A stretch of 64,000 nucleotides of DNA from Cylindrotheca closterium (lineage: Eukaryota > Bacillariophyta > Bacillariophyceae > Bacillariales > Bacillariaceae). A program made the translations under genes and the position numbers. Location of the stretch: the NCBI GenBank assembly GCA_933822405.4, contig CAKOGP040001747.1, positions 380,841-444,840 on the forward strand, read 5' to 3'. Numbering within the stretch: position 1 is the first letter of the stretch; each line of letters starts with the position of its first letter. Of the stretch, positions 21,075 to 31,539 are shown piece after piece. The notes under the pieces are model-generated. The model ran no database searches. It saw only the letters and a list, made by a program, of their open reading frames with translations, and was not told where the DNA came from.

Positions 21075-22966
21075 TCACATTATTGATTTAGTGTTCTTGC
21101 TGCGTTCAGTCCGCCCGCTTCGTCCACTTCGTGTCGATGCTCTTCCACTTTCTCGTAAGCTACGCCGAATGCTTTCTTCCACTGAGCCCTCCATAATAAC
21201 ACTGCAATCCAGAGAATTTGGTTTCATTTCGACGTCGTCATTCGATATCATTTCGACGCTACCCGCGCCGTCGGAGTCGCATCGGGCCAGAGAGGACATG
21301 GCGTCTGGTCCTCCAAGATCCAGTCTGAGAGATGCTGGTGGCTTCTCTGGAATTGCCGATCCTGGTGTCAGTGCGGATGGGCGCACATTATCAGCAGCTG
21401 GCGAAGGTTTGATAGCATTGCCATAGATCACACGTCGTATACACCATACTCTCGATTCATTTGGGTACTTCTTGGAGACCGTACGGATTTTTGGCCGAAA
21501 GTACACGCAAAAGTTGAAGAATCCCATACTCGGTAGTAGCAGCGACTGGCAGACAAGCAATGGAAGGAAGAGGTTCGCAGCATTCTCCTTGAACTCATAG
21601 TTTTGACTGTCCAAGAAATTGATGATAAATGTCCATCCAAACGACAGCAAATATGCTCCAACGTAGAGGAATGACTGTTTGCCAACTTCTTGGACCCTTT
21701 TCCATTGTTTCTTGGATGATCTCAAAACACTGTTCTTTTGATGAAGGACCGAGGATCCACTATTAGTAAATACGGATCCGTCGCTCAAACGGGAAATGAA
21801 GGATTTCTGACTGTTACCATGGAAAGAGTGAACTTCGCCAGTTTGACTGACTGCAAATTGAACGGCCATATCAGTACTGTCTAGACTTGATCTTCCTGGT
21901 TTTGCCCCTTTTCCGTTGCTATTCCTCGATGAATATCGTGAGAAAGACTGCACTTCGCCAGTGTGACTGACTGACGACGATGACACGGACATATCATTGC
22001 TCTCAAAACTGTTTGATCTTCCTGGAGGATTTTCTCTTTTCGCGTTTCTAGTCCTCGATGAATATGTTGATAACTCCATTTGTGATTGCATAGAACGCCG
22101 TTGCCCTTCCTTTACAATACTTCGCACATGCCAATATAAAATAAGATTGTTCACAATGACACACACCAGCATCAGGATAGTAGGTATGCCTCCAATCATC
22201 CATCCAAGGAGGACTGTGACATCACAGTCGTCTCCCACACAAAAGCCGTCACCAGCGACCCAGCAACCTGGACTGGGACCCAATGGGTGAATCCGTTTCA
22301 TTGCAGCAGCTGTAAGAGCAGTCCCGACGGACCAGAAGATTATGAAGCCTTGAAGAAAAGGCAGAATTTTCGCAAAGGTTGCTTGTTTGACGCCGAATTT
22401 AACTGTCGAAACAAAATATAATGAAAGAAGACCAGCATACCAGTGCGCTTTGGGTTGCCAGAAGATGAAAGAAAATGTCAGAAGGATGCTGTACGAAGCC
22501 TAATCACAATGTACAGTGATCCGTCAAACAGCAACCTACCTGAAAGTCCAAACTGAGTCATCGCTCCAAGAAACGTACAGGAAGCGCTGTTTCTGATACC
22601 ACGATGAAAAAGAATCAAACGACATGATTGAGCAAAAGGAGCGATAATCAATTGCCACAAGGATTTCGTCCCTAACTGCATGTATACATACCCAAAAGAC
22701 CAGATCCACAGCTCATCCTCGTGCTGGAATTCAAGACTATTGTCTGAAAGAAAAGGTTGAAAAACAAATGCCGCTGACCAAATGATATCACAAACGCTCG
22801 ACACCATCATGATCTGTCGGTACGCTGAATGGCCGTTTCCGGTTCTTGTATGTCGAATAATATGGTAGGACCCAATGATAGAGAGAAATGACATGGGAAT
22901 TCCAATGAGACTCAAGAATGCTTGCATTCCTGGAGAAGGCATGTACATGAGCGGCCGGTCACTCAT
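21075..22966 (-). CDS. 7TM GPCR-like receptor, copy 1
   Basis: Three exons, 22692..22966, 22540..22592 and 21075..22447 (phases 2 and 1), give 566 residues. Seven hydrophobic helices: FLSLIGIPMSFLSIIGSYHI; MMVSSVCDIIWSAAFVF; TM3 assembled across both introns (CTFLGAMTQFGLS joined to HWYAGLLSLYFVSTV); ILPFLQGFIIFWS; VLLGWMIGGIPTILMLVCVI; FLYVGAYLLSFGWTFIINFL; LLLPSMGFFNFCVYFRP. The TM3 cysteine and a second Cys in the GCWVAGDGFC loop may form the usual disulphide. The long cytosolic tail (about 150 residues) is Ser/Arg-rich. The layout resembles cAMP-receptor-like (class E-like) GPCRs expanded in diatoms; ligand unknown. Reading straight through intron 1 also stays open here, but in copy 2 it does not, which supports the spliced model. 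Confidence 0.82.
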
Positions 22967-23600
22967 GATGAAAGTTACACAGTTGTGAGAATTTCACGTC
23001 ATTGTGGGTTTTGCGAGTATCGAAAATGAAAAGCTTCACTTCAGAATCCGGTGAGGCTATGCGACATGCGACACGCGTTGAACAGTCACTGGAAAATAAA
23101 CATACGAGTACAATATATAAATCACATATTTTATATATTAATTTTCTGCGCTGCGAAACGGTTTTTAGATTGATAGTAACGATATTCTAAGAAATTCGCA
23201 TCTTCCGAGTGCCTAGTGCCTACCTACTATTGCACGTATCCCTACCTGCGGTACGATAGTACATTTTGGTGGTTATAATATCTGAGCATTTTGGTGGGCT
23301 ATCTGAGCCCCAAAAATCCTTTTTTAAGTGATCCGAAAAGTTGGCAACAAAATTCAATTCGTTCTGGTCTGGATCTCACGCGATCTCTAATATGTGCTAC
23401 TCGTACCGGTAGATCTTTACTTGGGCATTGGTTTGCCCCCGCGAATGGTAAAATATGGAACGCATAGAGATACTGTAGATGATTCGTTCTGGAGACCTTT
23501 CTGGATTCCTGACAATCACAAACTTTCAGACACATATTTTGCCAAAACTGTTGTCTCTATATGTTTTGTGCCGATCTCGTCGTGGCGGTTGCTTCTGTTG
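22967..23600. other. Receptor 5' flank, no gene
   Basis: No coding region. The first ~100 bp are recognisably homologous to the 5' flank of the second receptor gene (near 25670), showing that the duplication included the promoter. TACCGGTA at 23404-23411 and TACTGTAG at 23471-23478. Confidence 0.55.
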
Positions 23601-23609
23601 ATCCAATAC

Positions 23610-23765
23610 CAATCTGTCTCACATGCACAATGGTAGGAAAGCGCCACAGCTAGGACCTTTGATACTGTGTGATCGTGGCATAATCATATGTTGGAATTTG
23701 CACCCAATCATCCTGAATCGGTGGATCCTCGACTTGAATCTTGATAGCGCAACTCATTACAAAAG
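23610..23765 (-). pseudogene. Internally deleted relic of a SET-domain gene
   Basis: The segment matches two separate parts of the SET gene at 26326-27474. 23610-23695 corresponds to its 3' end (CTCACATGCACAATGG, CGCCACAGCTAGGACC, TGATACTGTGTGATCG). It runs directly into 23697-23750, which corresponds to codons near the N-terminal SET block (CCAATCATCCTGAATCGGTG, CTCGACTTGAATCTTGATAG). About 740 bp between the two parts are missing. It lies between the two receptor genes, exactly where a SET gene is expected if the unit duplicated was receptor plus SET. Non-functional. Confidence 0.8.
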
Positions 23766-23893
23766 GTTCTAACGTAGTCTTTGGTCGAAGGTAGATTCAG
23801 GAGGAAGCAAAGCCAAGAACCGACTGCAGTTTCCGCTGAGGAGTACTGTTGAATGTGACGCGTTCATTCTGTTCGCTTTCTGGCCTATGGTCC

Positions 23894-25619
23894 TCATCTT
23901 TCTCTTGTTTGCTGTCCGTTAGATGTTTGGAGCTCCTTAGATCGAGCTTCAAAATTGTTCCGACTGCTTTCTTCCATCGAGCCCTCCATAATAACACTGC
24001 AATCGTCTTTTGACATCCTTTTATCAACGCTAGACGCGCTCGAGTCGCCTCGGGCCAGAGAGGACATGGCGACTGGTCCTCCCAGATTCAGTCTGAGGGT
24101 TGCTGGTGGTTCTTCTGGTATCGATGATCCGGGTATCAATGCGGATGGGCGCGCAGCACTAGCTGGCGTAGGTTTAATAGCATTGCCATAGATTACACGT
24201 CGCACCCACCACACCCGTGATTCATTTGGGTACTCTCTAGAGATTGTAAGAATTTTTGGCCGAAAGTAAACGCAAAAGTTGAAGAATCCCATACTTGGTA
24301 GTAGCAGCGACTGGCACACAAGCAATGGAAGGAAGAAGTTCCCAGCATTCTCCTTGAACTCATAGTTTTGACTGTCCAAGAAATTGATGATGAATGTCCA
24401 TCCAAACGACAGCAAATATGCCCCAACGTAGAGAAATGACTGTTTGCCAACTTCTTGGACCCTTTTCCATTGTTTCTCGGATGACCTGAGAACACTGTTC
24501 TTTTGATGAAGAACTGAAGCTCCACTGGTAGTAAATACGGATCCGTCACTTCTCCCCAAACGCGAGATGAACGATTTCTGACTTAGTCTACCCTGGACCG
24601 ATTGCACTTCGCCAGTTTGACTAACTGTCGAAGACACGGACATATCACTGCTGTCAATACTTCTTATTCTTGCTGGAGGATTTTCTCTTTTCCCGCTGCT
24701 ATTCCTCGATGAATATCTTGATAGCTCCATTTGCGATTCCATGGCACGCCGTTGCCCTTTCTTTACAGTACTTCGAACATGACAGTACAAAATAAGATTA
24801 TTCACGACCACACAAACCAGCATCAGGATAGTAGGTATGCCCCCAATCACCCATCCAAGAAGGACCGTGGCATCGCAATCATTACCTTCACAAAAGCCGT
24901 CACCAGCGACCCAGCAACCTGGACTGGGACCCAATGGGTGAATCCGTTTCATTGCAGCAGCTGTAGCAGCAGTCCCGATAGACCATAAGATTATGAAGCC
25001 TTGAAGAAAAGGCAATATCTTCGCAAAGGTGGCTTGTTTGACTCGGAATTTCACTGTCGAAACGAAATATAATGACAGAAGACCTGCATACCAGTGAGCT
25101 TTGCGTTGCCAGAAGATGAAAGAAAATGTCAGAAGGATGCTTTACGAAGCCCAAGCACCATGTCCAGTGATCCGTCAAAGATCAACCTACCTGATAGCCC
25201 AAACTGAGTCATCGCTCCAAGAAATGTACAGGAAGCGCTGTTTCTGATACCACGATGAAAAAGAACCAAACGACATGCTTGAGCATCAGGTGCAATATAT
25301 TAAATTTCCACAAGGATTTCGTCCCTAACTGCATGTATACTTACCCAAAAGACCAGATCCACAGCTCATCCTCGTGCTGGAATTCAAGACTATTGTCTGA
25401 AAGAAAAGGTTGAAAAACAAATGCCGCTGACCAAATGATATCACAAACGCTCGACACCATCATGATCTGTCGGTACGCTGAATGGCCGTTTCCGGTTCTT
25501 GCATGTCGAATGATATGGTAGGACCCAATGATAGAGAGAAATGACATGGGAATCGCTATGAGACTCAAGAATGCTTGCATTGCCGGAGGAGGCATGTAGA
25601 TGAGCGGCCGGTCACTCAT
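23894..25619 (-). CDS. 7TM GPCR-like receptor, copy 2
   Basis: Three exons, 25345..25619, 25191..25243 and 23894..25098, give 510 residues. Exons 1 and 2 have the same lengths and phases as in copy 1 (275 and 53 nt). Donor GTAAGT and acceptor TATCAG bracket intron 1. Without removing it, a TAA and a +2 length difference relative to copy 1 would break the frame, so these changes are harmless intron changes. The seven helices and both intron positions match copy 1 almost residue for residue (LLLPSMGFFNFCVYFRP in TM7). The cytosolic tail is shorter and diverges after a shared SSLARxDS segment. Ligand and G-protein partner unknown. Probably functional rather than a pseudogene. Confidence 0.8.
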
Positions 25620-26325
25620 GATGATGAGCTCGGCGGTTGCAGTCGCTATCGAAAGTAGGTCGAGATTGCAGCCTTCTGAATACCGAAAATGAAAGCTCCA
25701 CTTATGAAATTCAGCGACACGATCACTCTATTCAACGCTTTGAAAATGGAATAAGTGTAGTTTGTCTCTGTGATACTGGACGATGTTGGAATTATTTGAC
25801 ATGCAGCAATTGGGTATCATCAAAATGAAAATGAAATGGAGAAAATGGGGATCCCGCGGAAAGACGCGGTTCTGCGAAATAAGGCATCTTTTCTGACACT
25901 TTTATTTTTTGTATTTAACGATTGCACATTGGAAACAGGTGGCAACATAGAAGAGGCACTATATATTTCAGAAAGAACAAATTGTAGATATGTACCATTA
26001 TTTTAAAAATGTACCGCACCAAGTACCGAACAGAAATCCACTTTCACTGGACCTGAGGATCTCTGTAGTGGTGTAGTTTGGCATTCTTTCAGACCCAAAT
26101 AATGCGAATGTCTCAAGAGCTCCTATCATTTCAGATATTGCCGCGCCGCTATCAGGAGGAAATGATGAACGGAGAGATTCGTTCGAGAGACAACAACTGC
26201 CTTTGTCCTCGCTCGCACGCACTTCCTTCAGATTCATGCCGAAACTGTCGAGACTGAAGACACAAATATGTTTTGTCCCGAATCCAGAATTTCTGTTACT
26301 CCAATTGATCTCGTACGACTTCGTC
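25620..26325. other. Intergenic, duplicated flanks
   Basis: No gene. 25640-25740 is homologous to the 5' flank of receptor copy 1. About 26250-26325 is homologous to 23540-23610, the DNA 3' of the SET relic. These mark the boundaries of the duplicated receptor-plus-SET unit. Confidence 0.55.
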
Positions 26326-27474
26326 TCACGTACACAATGGCAGCACAGCATCTAGCGCCACAGTTAGGGCTTTGTGATACTGTTTGATCGTTTCATACTC
26401 GTATTTTGGAATAAAGCTTTTCGATTTGGCAATTTGCTTTCGCTCCACATTCTGCAAGTACTCCATTTCCTCTGTCACCCACTCCTTCCTGGGACACTCT
26501 CCATCACGGCACGTGGCGACATACGATTTGCTTCCATCATCTGCCACCACTTCATCGACAAAGATGGTCCCATTCTTCTTCAGATGAAATCTATGCGGGT
26601 ATTGTTCCACGAAACCAAAGTCTCTGAGCATTTCAGGAGTTCCCCAGATATCAATAGTGTCACGGCAATCGGGACACGCATGATACGAATAGAACAACTC
26701 TTCCCCAGCCTTGAGATCTCGGAGTGCATACACCCCAAATCCATCCTTGTCGTAGATTGAAGGTCGCGTGATGCTGTTCACCTTGTCGCCATTATAGTGA
26801 TTGAGCATGTCGTACACTGGAATCAAAGCTATGTCATATCCTCGTTGGACAGCCATCGCAATGTAAAATGGATTCAAAGTATCATTGCGGAACATGCAAT
26901 TCGGCTCAAAACTTTTCCACAGCCACATAACTATGTCTTCTCCCTCGCCTTGTGTTTCAAAATCGTGAATGGACCAATCTCCTTGGACTTCAAACAAAAG
27001 GTGCTGTCCAACATTGCTCCACATGGCCGGTATTTGGCCAAAGGGTTGTGCCTTCAGGTAGTTGATGTAGGGGGCATAGTCACTGTCATCTCCCAATTCA
27101 TATTCCGTCTTTAGCATCCAGCTGAGTTGACAAACTTGTTCGTCGTAGTCCCAATCATCCTGAATCGATGGGTCCTCGACCTGAATCTTGATAGCACCGG
27201 GTATTTTGAGGAGCAATTCACCCTTCTTGACAGGAGCATTGACAAAGGCTCCAAAGTAAGATGTGGGGTCTTGTGGATTCCATCGCCTCATTTCTACCCT
27301 AGGATCCATGGATCCTCCTTTGGCAAGCATCCAATCAATCAATTCCCCAACAAGTTTGCTGGTTCCATCATCTTGATTTTCACCATGATGGTTGGATGAC
27401 ACAGATGTCGTGCAGTAGGACAGTGTCAGAATTAGGATCAGCAGGAAGGCACGGAACCGCTTTGTAGAGTCCAT
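26326..27474 (-). CDS. SET-domain protein, LSMT/SETD3-like, copy 3
   Basis: 382 residues from ATG 27474. Signal-peptide-like start (FRAFLLILILTLSYCTTSVS). SET blocks: SMDPRVEMRRWNPQDPTSYF, ELLLKIPGAIKIQV, YAPYINYLKAQPFGQIPAMW, VYDMLNHYNGDKVNSI, and GEELFYSYHACPDC with the catalytic Tyr. The family NHS motif reads NHY here, a Ser-to-Tyr change beside the cofactor, so activity is uncertain. C-terminal CRDGECPRKEW and EYETIKQYHKAL blocks match the other copies. It is the intact partner of the deleted relic at 23610-23765. Confidence 0.86.
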   Translation of the reverse strand: MDSTKRFRAFLLILILTLSYCTTSVSSNHHGENQDDGTSKLVGELIDWMLAKGGSMDPRVEMRRWNPQDPTSYFGAFVNAPVKKGELLLKIPGAIKIQVEDPSIQDDWDYDEQVCQLSWMLKTEYELGDDSDYAPYINYLKAQPFGQIPAMWSNVGQHLLFEVQGDWSIHDFETQGEGEDIVMWLWKSFEPNCMFRNDTLNPFYIAMAVQRGYDIALIPVYDMLNHYNGDKVNSITRPSIYDKDGFGVYALRDLKAGEELFYSYHACPDCRDTIDIWGTPEMLRDFGFVEQYPHRFHLKKNGTIFVDEVVADDGSKSYVATCRDGECPRKEWVTEEMEYLQNVERKQIAKSKSFIPKYEYETIKQYHKALTVALDAVLPLCT

Positions 27475-27908
27475 ATCCGTCTATTTTTTGTCAATTAGAT
27501 CTGATATCTGAAGCGAGTAGAGCAATCGAATCAATATCTAGTGGAGTCGGAAGGTGCACCTGAAGTCTTCGAACATCTGGGCAAATATAATACATGCGAT
27601 GCTTGATGATCGGTCTCTCTCATCATTTGTCAGATTTTAGAGTTGATGCTCGCGGACAACGGAGGGACTTTGCCGAAAGCGCCGGCCGGGGGACTGACGT
27701 CAATTTGAAGGTGAGGCATCTTACGTGGGAATAGTACTGGATTTCCCGTGTCGAAGATCCATCCAATCGAATGGTTCAATCAGATGCATGCTGTGGCTTC
27801 TCAATTTCTGGAAAAAGATCTCAACAGAATAATAACCAATCAGCCACATCATCACAACAACAACAACAAAGGTTTTCAAACGGACACTAGTATTTGCATT
27901 CGACGAAC
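27475..27908. promoter_or_regulatory. Divergent promoter region with a perfect CRE-like TGACGTCA
   Basis: Shared upstream region of the SET gene (minus) and the plastid DGQHR gene (plus). TGACGTCA at 27695-27702 is a full palindromic CREB/ATF-type bZIP site about 207 bp before ATG 27909, beside a GC-rich patch (GCCGGCCGGGGG). TGACG[TC] sites are known from CO2/cAMP-responsive diatom promoters; a role here is inference. Confidence 0.45.
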
Positions 27909-30335
27909 ATGAAATTGCCTGAACTTATTTTATCACTCTTTCTCCTATTAAGGAGCGGGACCATTTTGGTGAATGGATTTCAATTCACATCACCGCTGAC
28001 TCCAGCATCAAAAATTTCCAGAGTGAAATCATCATCGTATCACGAATCGAATGTTATTGATCAAAATAGAAAGATCCGAAGACACTCCCAATGGACTGGT
28101 GAAAAAAATGCTGGGCTTTATATGGCTGAAGATAGTGATGCTGCAGCTAAGGTCGCATCTGAATCGTCCTCCGACGAAGTTTCTCCTGAAGTGGAGGCAA
28201 CCAATGATGACGGCGTTGTCAGCACCAGTAGTACTGGCGACAAGGTCACAGGAAATACCGAACCATCAGCATCGGATGTCGTCGAGAAGCGCTCTGACGA
28301 AGTCCCTGTGTTTTTTGCATCTCCACCTGAAGCCCCCGAATCATCTGAAACTCCTGCAACACCTGAAGCTTCGACGGATTCTCAAACGGAAACTTCTGCC
28401 AGCGACTCTGTTGCCTTTTTTGCTTCCAAACCAGAGCCAGCAGATGATGAAAAGGACGTTGAACAAGCTAATGTATCAGATGATGCTTCCTATGTATCAG
28501 ATGCAGTAGCGTCAATTGCTGAAGCTGAGGATTCTTCTGATGATTCCTCGGAAGCTTTAGATGAGAGTACTACTGGGGAAGAGGCTGACATGTCAGTCAA
28601 GGAAATTCTGGCGGTCGCCGAAGAAATGAAAGAAATGACCGAGACACTCCCTACCCCAGTGAAGGAAAAGCAGCCGGTGGAAATGCCATTGGAATCCATC
28701 AAGAAGACTTCCAAAAAAGTCATTGAATTTATCAATTCGCCTCCACCTCCTCCGACACCCAAGACGGAAGATGACGAAAAGATTGAAGCCTTTGTCAAAG
28801 CACTAGGACAAGCGGCCAGGGGTACCAGCAAGGAGCTTGCCATGGGAATCTTGGGGAGGCTTCGAACGACAGCAGCGAATGCGCTGACGCAATCCTTGCC
28901 TGGCGATGAACGTGCCAAGCTCTTGGAGCGAATGAATGTTCTAACCAAAGCAGAAGAAGGTATTGCAGAGGACGAAGAAGAAGACGAGGAGGACAAAGAA
29001 GAAGATACCCGTGCCAGCGTGGCAGAAGAGATTGCCGCCGCCAAGGCGGAACAAGCGCGTCGAAGTGAAGAATTGTGGGAAGCAGAAAAGGAGGCGCTCG
29101 TGAAACAAATGGAAGAAGCCGCAAATGCACGAGTAGAAAATGAACTAGCCATTCAAAAAGAACGCCTCATCAACGAAATGAAACAAATGGAAGACTCACT
29201 GGTGCAATCGAAACAGCAACTTGATGTTGAAAAGACCAAGCTAGAACAACAGTTGGTCGATATGGACAAGCACATCGAGGAGATGAAGGTTGGTAGCCAG
29301 GAAGTCGATGAACTTCAGGGCATCATTGACAAACGTGAAAAACAAAAGAGCGAGCTAGCCAAGGTGGAAGATGATCTTAGAGTAAGACTAGAGGAGATAG
29401 AAAAACAAAAGAAACGGATTGCCGAACGAAGCTTGGCCTTACAAGCTGCAGAAATGGAGGCTGCGGAACTAGAAGCGACGAAAGCCGAAGACACCAATCA
29501 GGCGGAGGTTGCCACTGAGACTGAAACCAAAGAAGAAAAGCCTACGGATGTTTCCTCAGTGCATCCAGTTCTTGGACCTATGATCTGCGACATGGGATAC
29601 AAGCGGATCTATTTAACTTCATCGGAAACGCTTGGAAGTCTTCCTATCTGGAAGAAGCAACGAATTTATCGCCACAGCCGAGCCCGAGCCATGGCATTGG
29701 ACAAGGCAAAGGATATGGGTAATGGATTCCCTGGTGCCATTGGTCTGGCTGAAGACAGTGAAGGCAATTTGTCAGTTTTGGATGGGCAGCATCGAATTGG
29801 AATGATGCAGATGCTTAGGGAGATGGAGAACGCTGAGGCCGGAACTCTCTCGCCTGAGATCACTGGATACTTTGAGAAGGTCCTTGTCGAAGTCTACCCC
29901 AATTTGAAATCCGACTCAGTGGAGGACGAAAAACATGCCGAGTCCATCTTCCTGGAGATCAACAAGGCCGAGCCAGTGAAGCTTGTGGATATGCCAGGAG
30001 TTGCTTCTGCAAGAGACAACAAGATCATCACGCAGGCGGTCGAACGACTCGAAGAGCAGTTTCCAAAGATGTTCTCTGCAACACAAAAGTGCCGCCTTCC
30101 TAATGTTAATGTCGACAACATGCGTAACAACATCTTCGGAGCGAACATCATGAAGCGTCACCGACTACGAAGCGGCAAACAGCTGTTTGATTGGCTGTTG
30201 GTTCAAAACGCGGCAGTGGGAGCAAGTTACGAGCTTGATGTAGGAAGACGAGAAGCAATCAGTGAAAGTGCATGGCAAAAAGCGAGCGAGAATGCGTTCT
30301 ATCTCGGTCTGGAAAGTAGCTGGCTGTACATGTAG
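27909..30335 (+). CDS. Plastid-targeted coiled-coil protein with C-terminal DGQHR (ParB-like) domain
   Basis: 808 residues from ATG 27909 (the open frame begins 5 codons earlier without ATG). Residues 1-23 (LPELILSLFLLLRSGTILVNG) form a signal peptide followed by FQF, with Phe at +1 and a Ser/Lys-rich stretch after it: the bipartite presequence that sends diatom proteins to the plastid. Residues about 50-260 are acidic, Ser/Pro-rich. About 371-524 is a long charged coiled coil (KAEQARRSEELWEAEKEALV, EIEKQKKRIAERSLALQA). The C-terminal ~250 residues contain RHSRARAMALDKAKDMGNGF and LSVLDGQHRIGMMQML, with D625-GQHR marking a ParB/DGQHR-type fold, then ESIFLEINKAEPV. Such folds bind nucleotides or DNA. 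Here the role could be in plastid nucleoid or membrane organisation, but that is inference. Confidence 0.8.
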   Translation: MKLPELILSLFLLLRSGTILVNGFQFTSPLTPASKISRVKSSSYHESNVIDQNRKIRRHSQWTGEKNAGLYMAEDSDAAAKVASESSSDEVSPEVEATNDDGVVSTSSTGDKVTGNTEPSASDVVEKRSDEVPVFFASPPEAPESSETPATPEASTDSQTETSASDSVAFFASKPEPADDEKDVEQANVSDDASYVSDAVASIAEAEDSSDDSSEALDESTTGEEADMSVKEILAVAEEMKEMTETLPTPVKEKQPVEMPLESIKKTSKKVIEFINSPPPPPTPKTEDDEKIEAFVKALGQAARGTSKELAMGILGRLRTTAANALTQSLPGDERAKLLERMNVLTKAEEGIAEDEEEDEEDKEEDTRASVAEEIAAAKAEQARRSEELWEAEKEALVKQMEEAANARVENELAIQKERLINEMKQMEDSLVQSKQQLDVEKTKLEQQLVDMDKHIEEMKVGSQEVDELQGIIDKREKQKSELAKVEDDLRVRLEEIEKQKKRIAERSLALQAAEMEAAELEATKAEDTNQAEVATETETKEEKPTDVSSVHPVLGPMICDMGYKRIYLTSSETLGSLPIWKKQRIYRHSRARAMALDKAKDMGNGFPGAIGLAEDSEGNLSVLDGQHRIGMMQMLREMENAEAGTLSPEITGYFEKVLVEVYPNLKSDSVEDEKHAESIFLEINKAEPVKLVDMPGVASARDNKIITQAVERLEEQFPKMFSATQKCRLPNVNVDNMRNNIFGANIMKRHRLRSGKQLFDWLLVQNAAVGASYELDVGRREAISESAWQKASENAFYLGLESSWLYM

Positions 30336-31098
30336 ACAGATAAGGTGCAGTAGCTGCGTACCTGGTAGCGGTTGGAGATTGTTTCTGTTCGCATTTCGGT
30401 TGCGAATCTGCACTGGCACCTTGGTGATATTCTTGTTTTCCATGCCCGGAATCAGAAAACACAATGGAAACGAATCTATGATAGGATATTTCCTACCTTA
30501 ATCTATGCATTACTTAAAAAAGGAATGCTAATACTGTAGTCATACACCGCTGTATATTCTGTGGGATCTAGTATTCCGTCGCGCCTGCGGAAACGCCACA
30601 TCTCGGACTGGAAAGTAAAGAGGCAATACTCGTACTCAATAACACGGATTGATGTTCGCACGTGGAACTTTGGTGCAGAAGTTTGGGAAGCTCCCATCGC
30701 GACTTGTAGGAACTCGGTTCTCGTATCAACCATTTTCTGAATGAAGGGCACACTGGAAACAAACAGATACTGTAGCTTATATGACTTTTTCTCCTATTTT
30801 AGCCTGGAAATTTGTATATCAAAGTGACTGGTGTCAGCGGAAGTTGAAGACCTCGAAAACTGCTTATTCTACAGTTTCGCCGTACCATAGATGATACTGT
30901 TTCCACGAGCAAATTCGGATCAGAACGTTGCGTGCGATCAGAAGATTTGATAAATGTAGTTTTCCCCTTCGGAGGCCCAATCTGTTGCTTCGCATTTGTC
31001 CGTTTTTCACAGAATTCGTATCAAATTCTTCCAGTGATTTTGAAAATATCAACAGGCCCAGATTCCTTTCATCACACAAAATACAAAAAAAGGAGAAG
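30336..31098. other. Intergenic; possible minus-strand exon at 30503-30751
   Basis: No firm gene. On the minus strand 30503-30751 encodes protein-like text (IRVIEYEYCLFTFQSEMW, DGILDPTEYTAVYDYS) preceded by a TTTGTTTCCAG acceptor-like site, but there is no ATG-led exon next to it. It may be an orphan terminal exon or chance. TACTGTAG octamers at 30532-30539 and 30768-30775. Confidence 0.35.
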
Positions 31099-31539
31099 AT
31101 GGAAGCTTACTTTGCAACATTGACAAAAGCATCAGGTGCTAGCGGTTTCCTGATCGTCCGAGACGATGCCGTGTCACCAGTATTGAAGAAGACTGTTAAT
31201 AAACAATTTTCATCCTCTTCCGAATCATACTGCTCTTCCATTTCCTCCACCTCATCAAACCCGTGCCTGGGGCCTCCCAGTCTTCCCAGACGCAAGCGAA
31301 GCAGCGACGACCTATCTTCCAAAGTCACTACGACAAGATCAGGGGAGAAGGGAGCTAAAACCAGAGTCCTGAAGTCCTTCTTTGATGAAGTGATGGGTCC
31401 TGCCGCGGAATCCAGCAAACGGGATCGCAGTCACGATGCAATGGACTACATGCATGATGCGATCCATATCACAAGTCCATCGTCATCGAACTCAAGAAAA
31501 ACGACAAAACAATCAAAACGATGGGATGCCAATGCATGA
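31099..31539 (+). CDS. Small family B protein, copy 1 (unknown function)
   Basis: 146 residues from ATG 31099; the upstream open frame lacks similarity to the paralog, whose start aligns here. It starts MEAYFATLTKASGASGFLIV, followed by a Ser-rich stretch, NPCLGPPSLPRRKRSSDDL, a basic linker, RVLKSFFDEVMGP, and a C-terminal KRWDANA. The same blocks occur in the same order in the gene at 32672. There is no signal peptide or TM. The PPSxPxRKRSxDDL block could be an NLS or phosphosite cluster. Family not recognised. Confidence 0.65.
   Translation: MEAYFATLTKASGASGFLIVRDDAVSPVLKKTVNKQFSSSSESYCSSISSTSSNPCLGPPSLPRRKRSSDDLSSKVTTTRSGEKGAKTRVLKSFFDEVMGPAAESSKRDRSHDAMDYMHDAIHITSPSSSNSRKTTKQSKRWDANA

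Noticed and set aside
25244..25344. Frameshift and stop making receptor copy 2 a pseudogene
   Set aside because: Both changes fall inside an intron with good GTAAGT and TATCAG borders, and the spliced frame is intact and matches copy 1.
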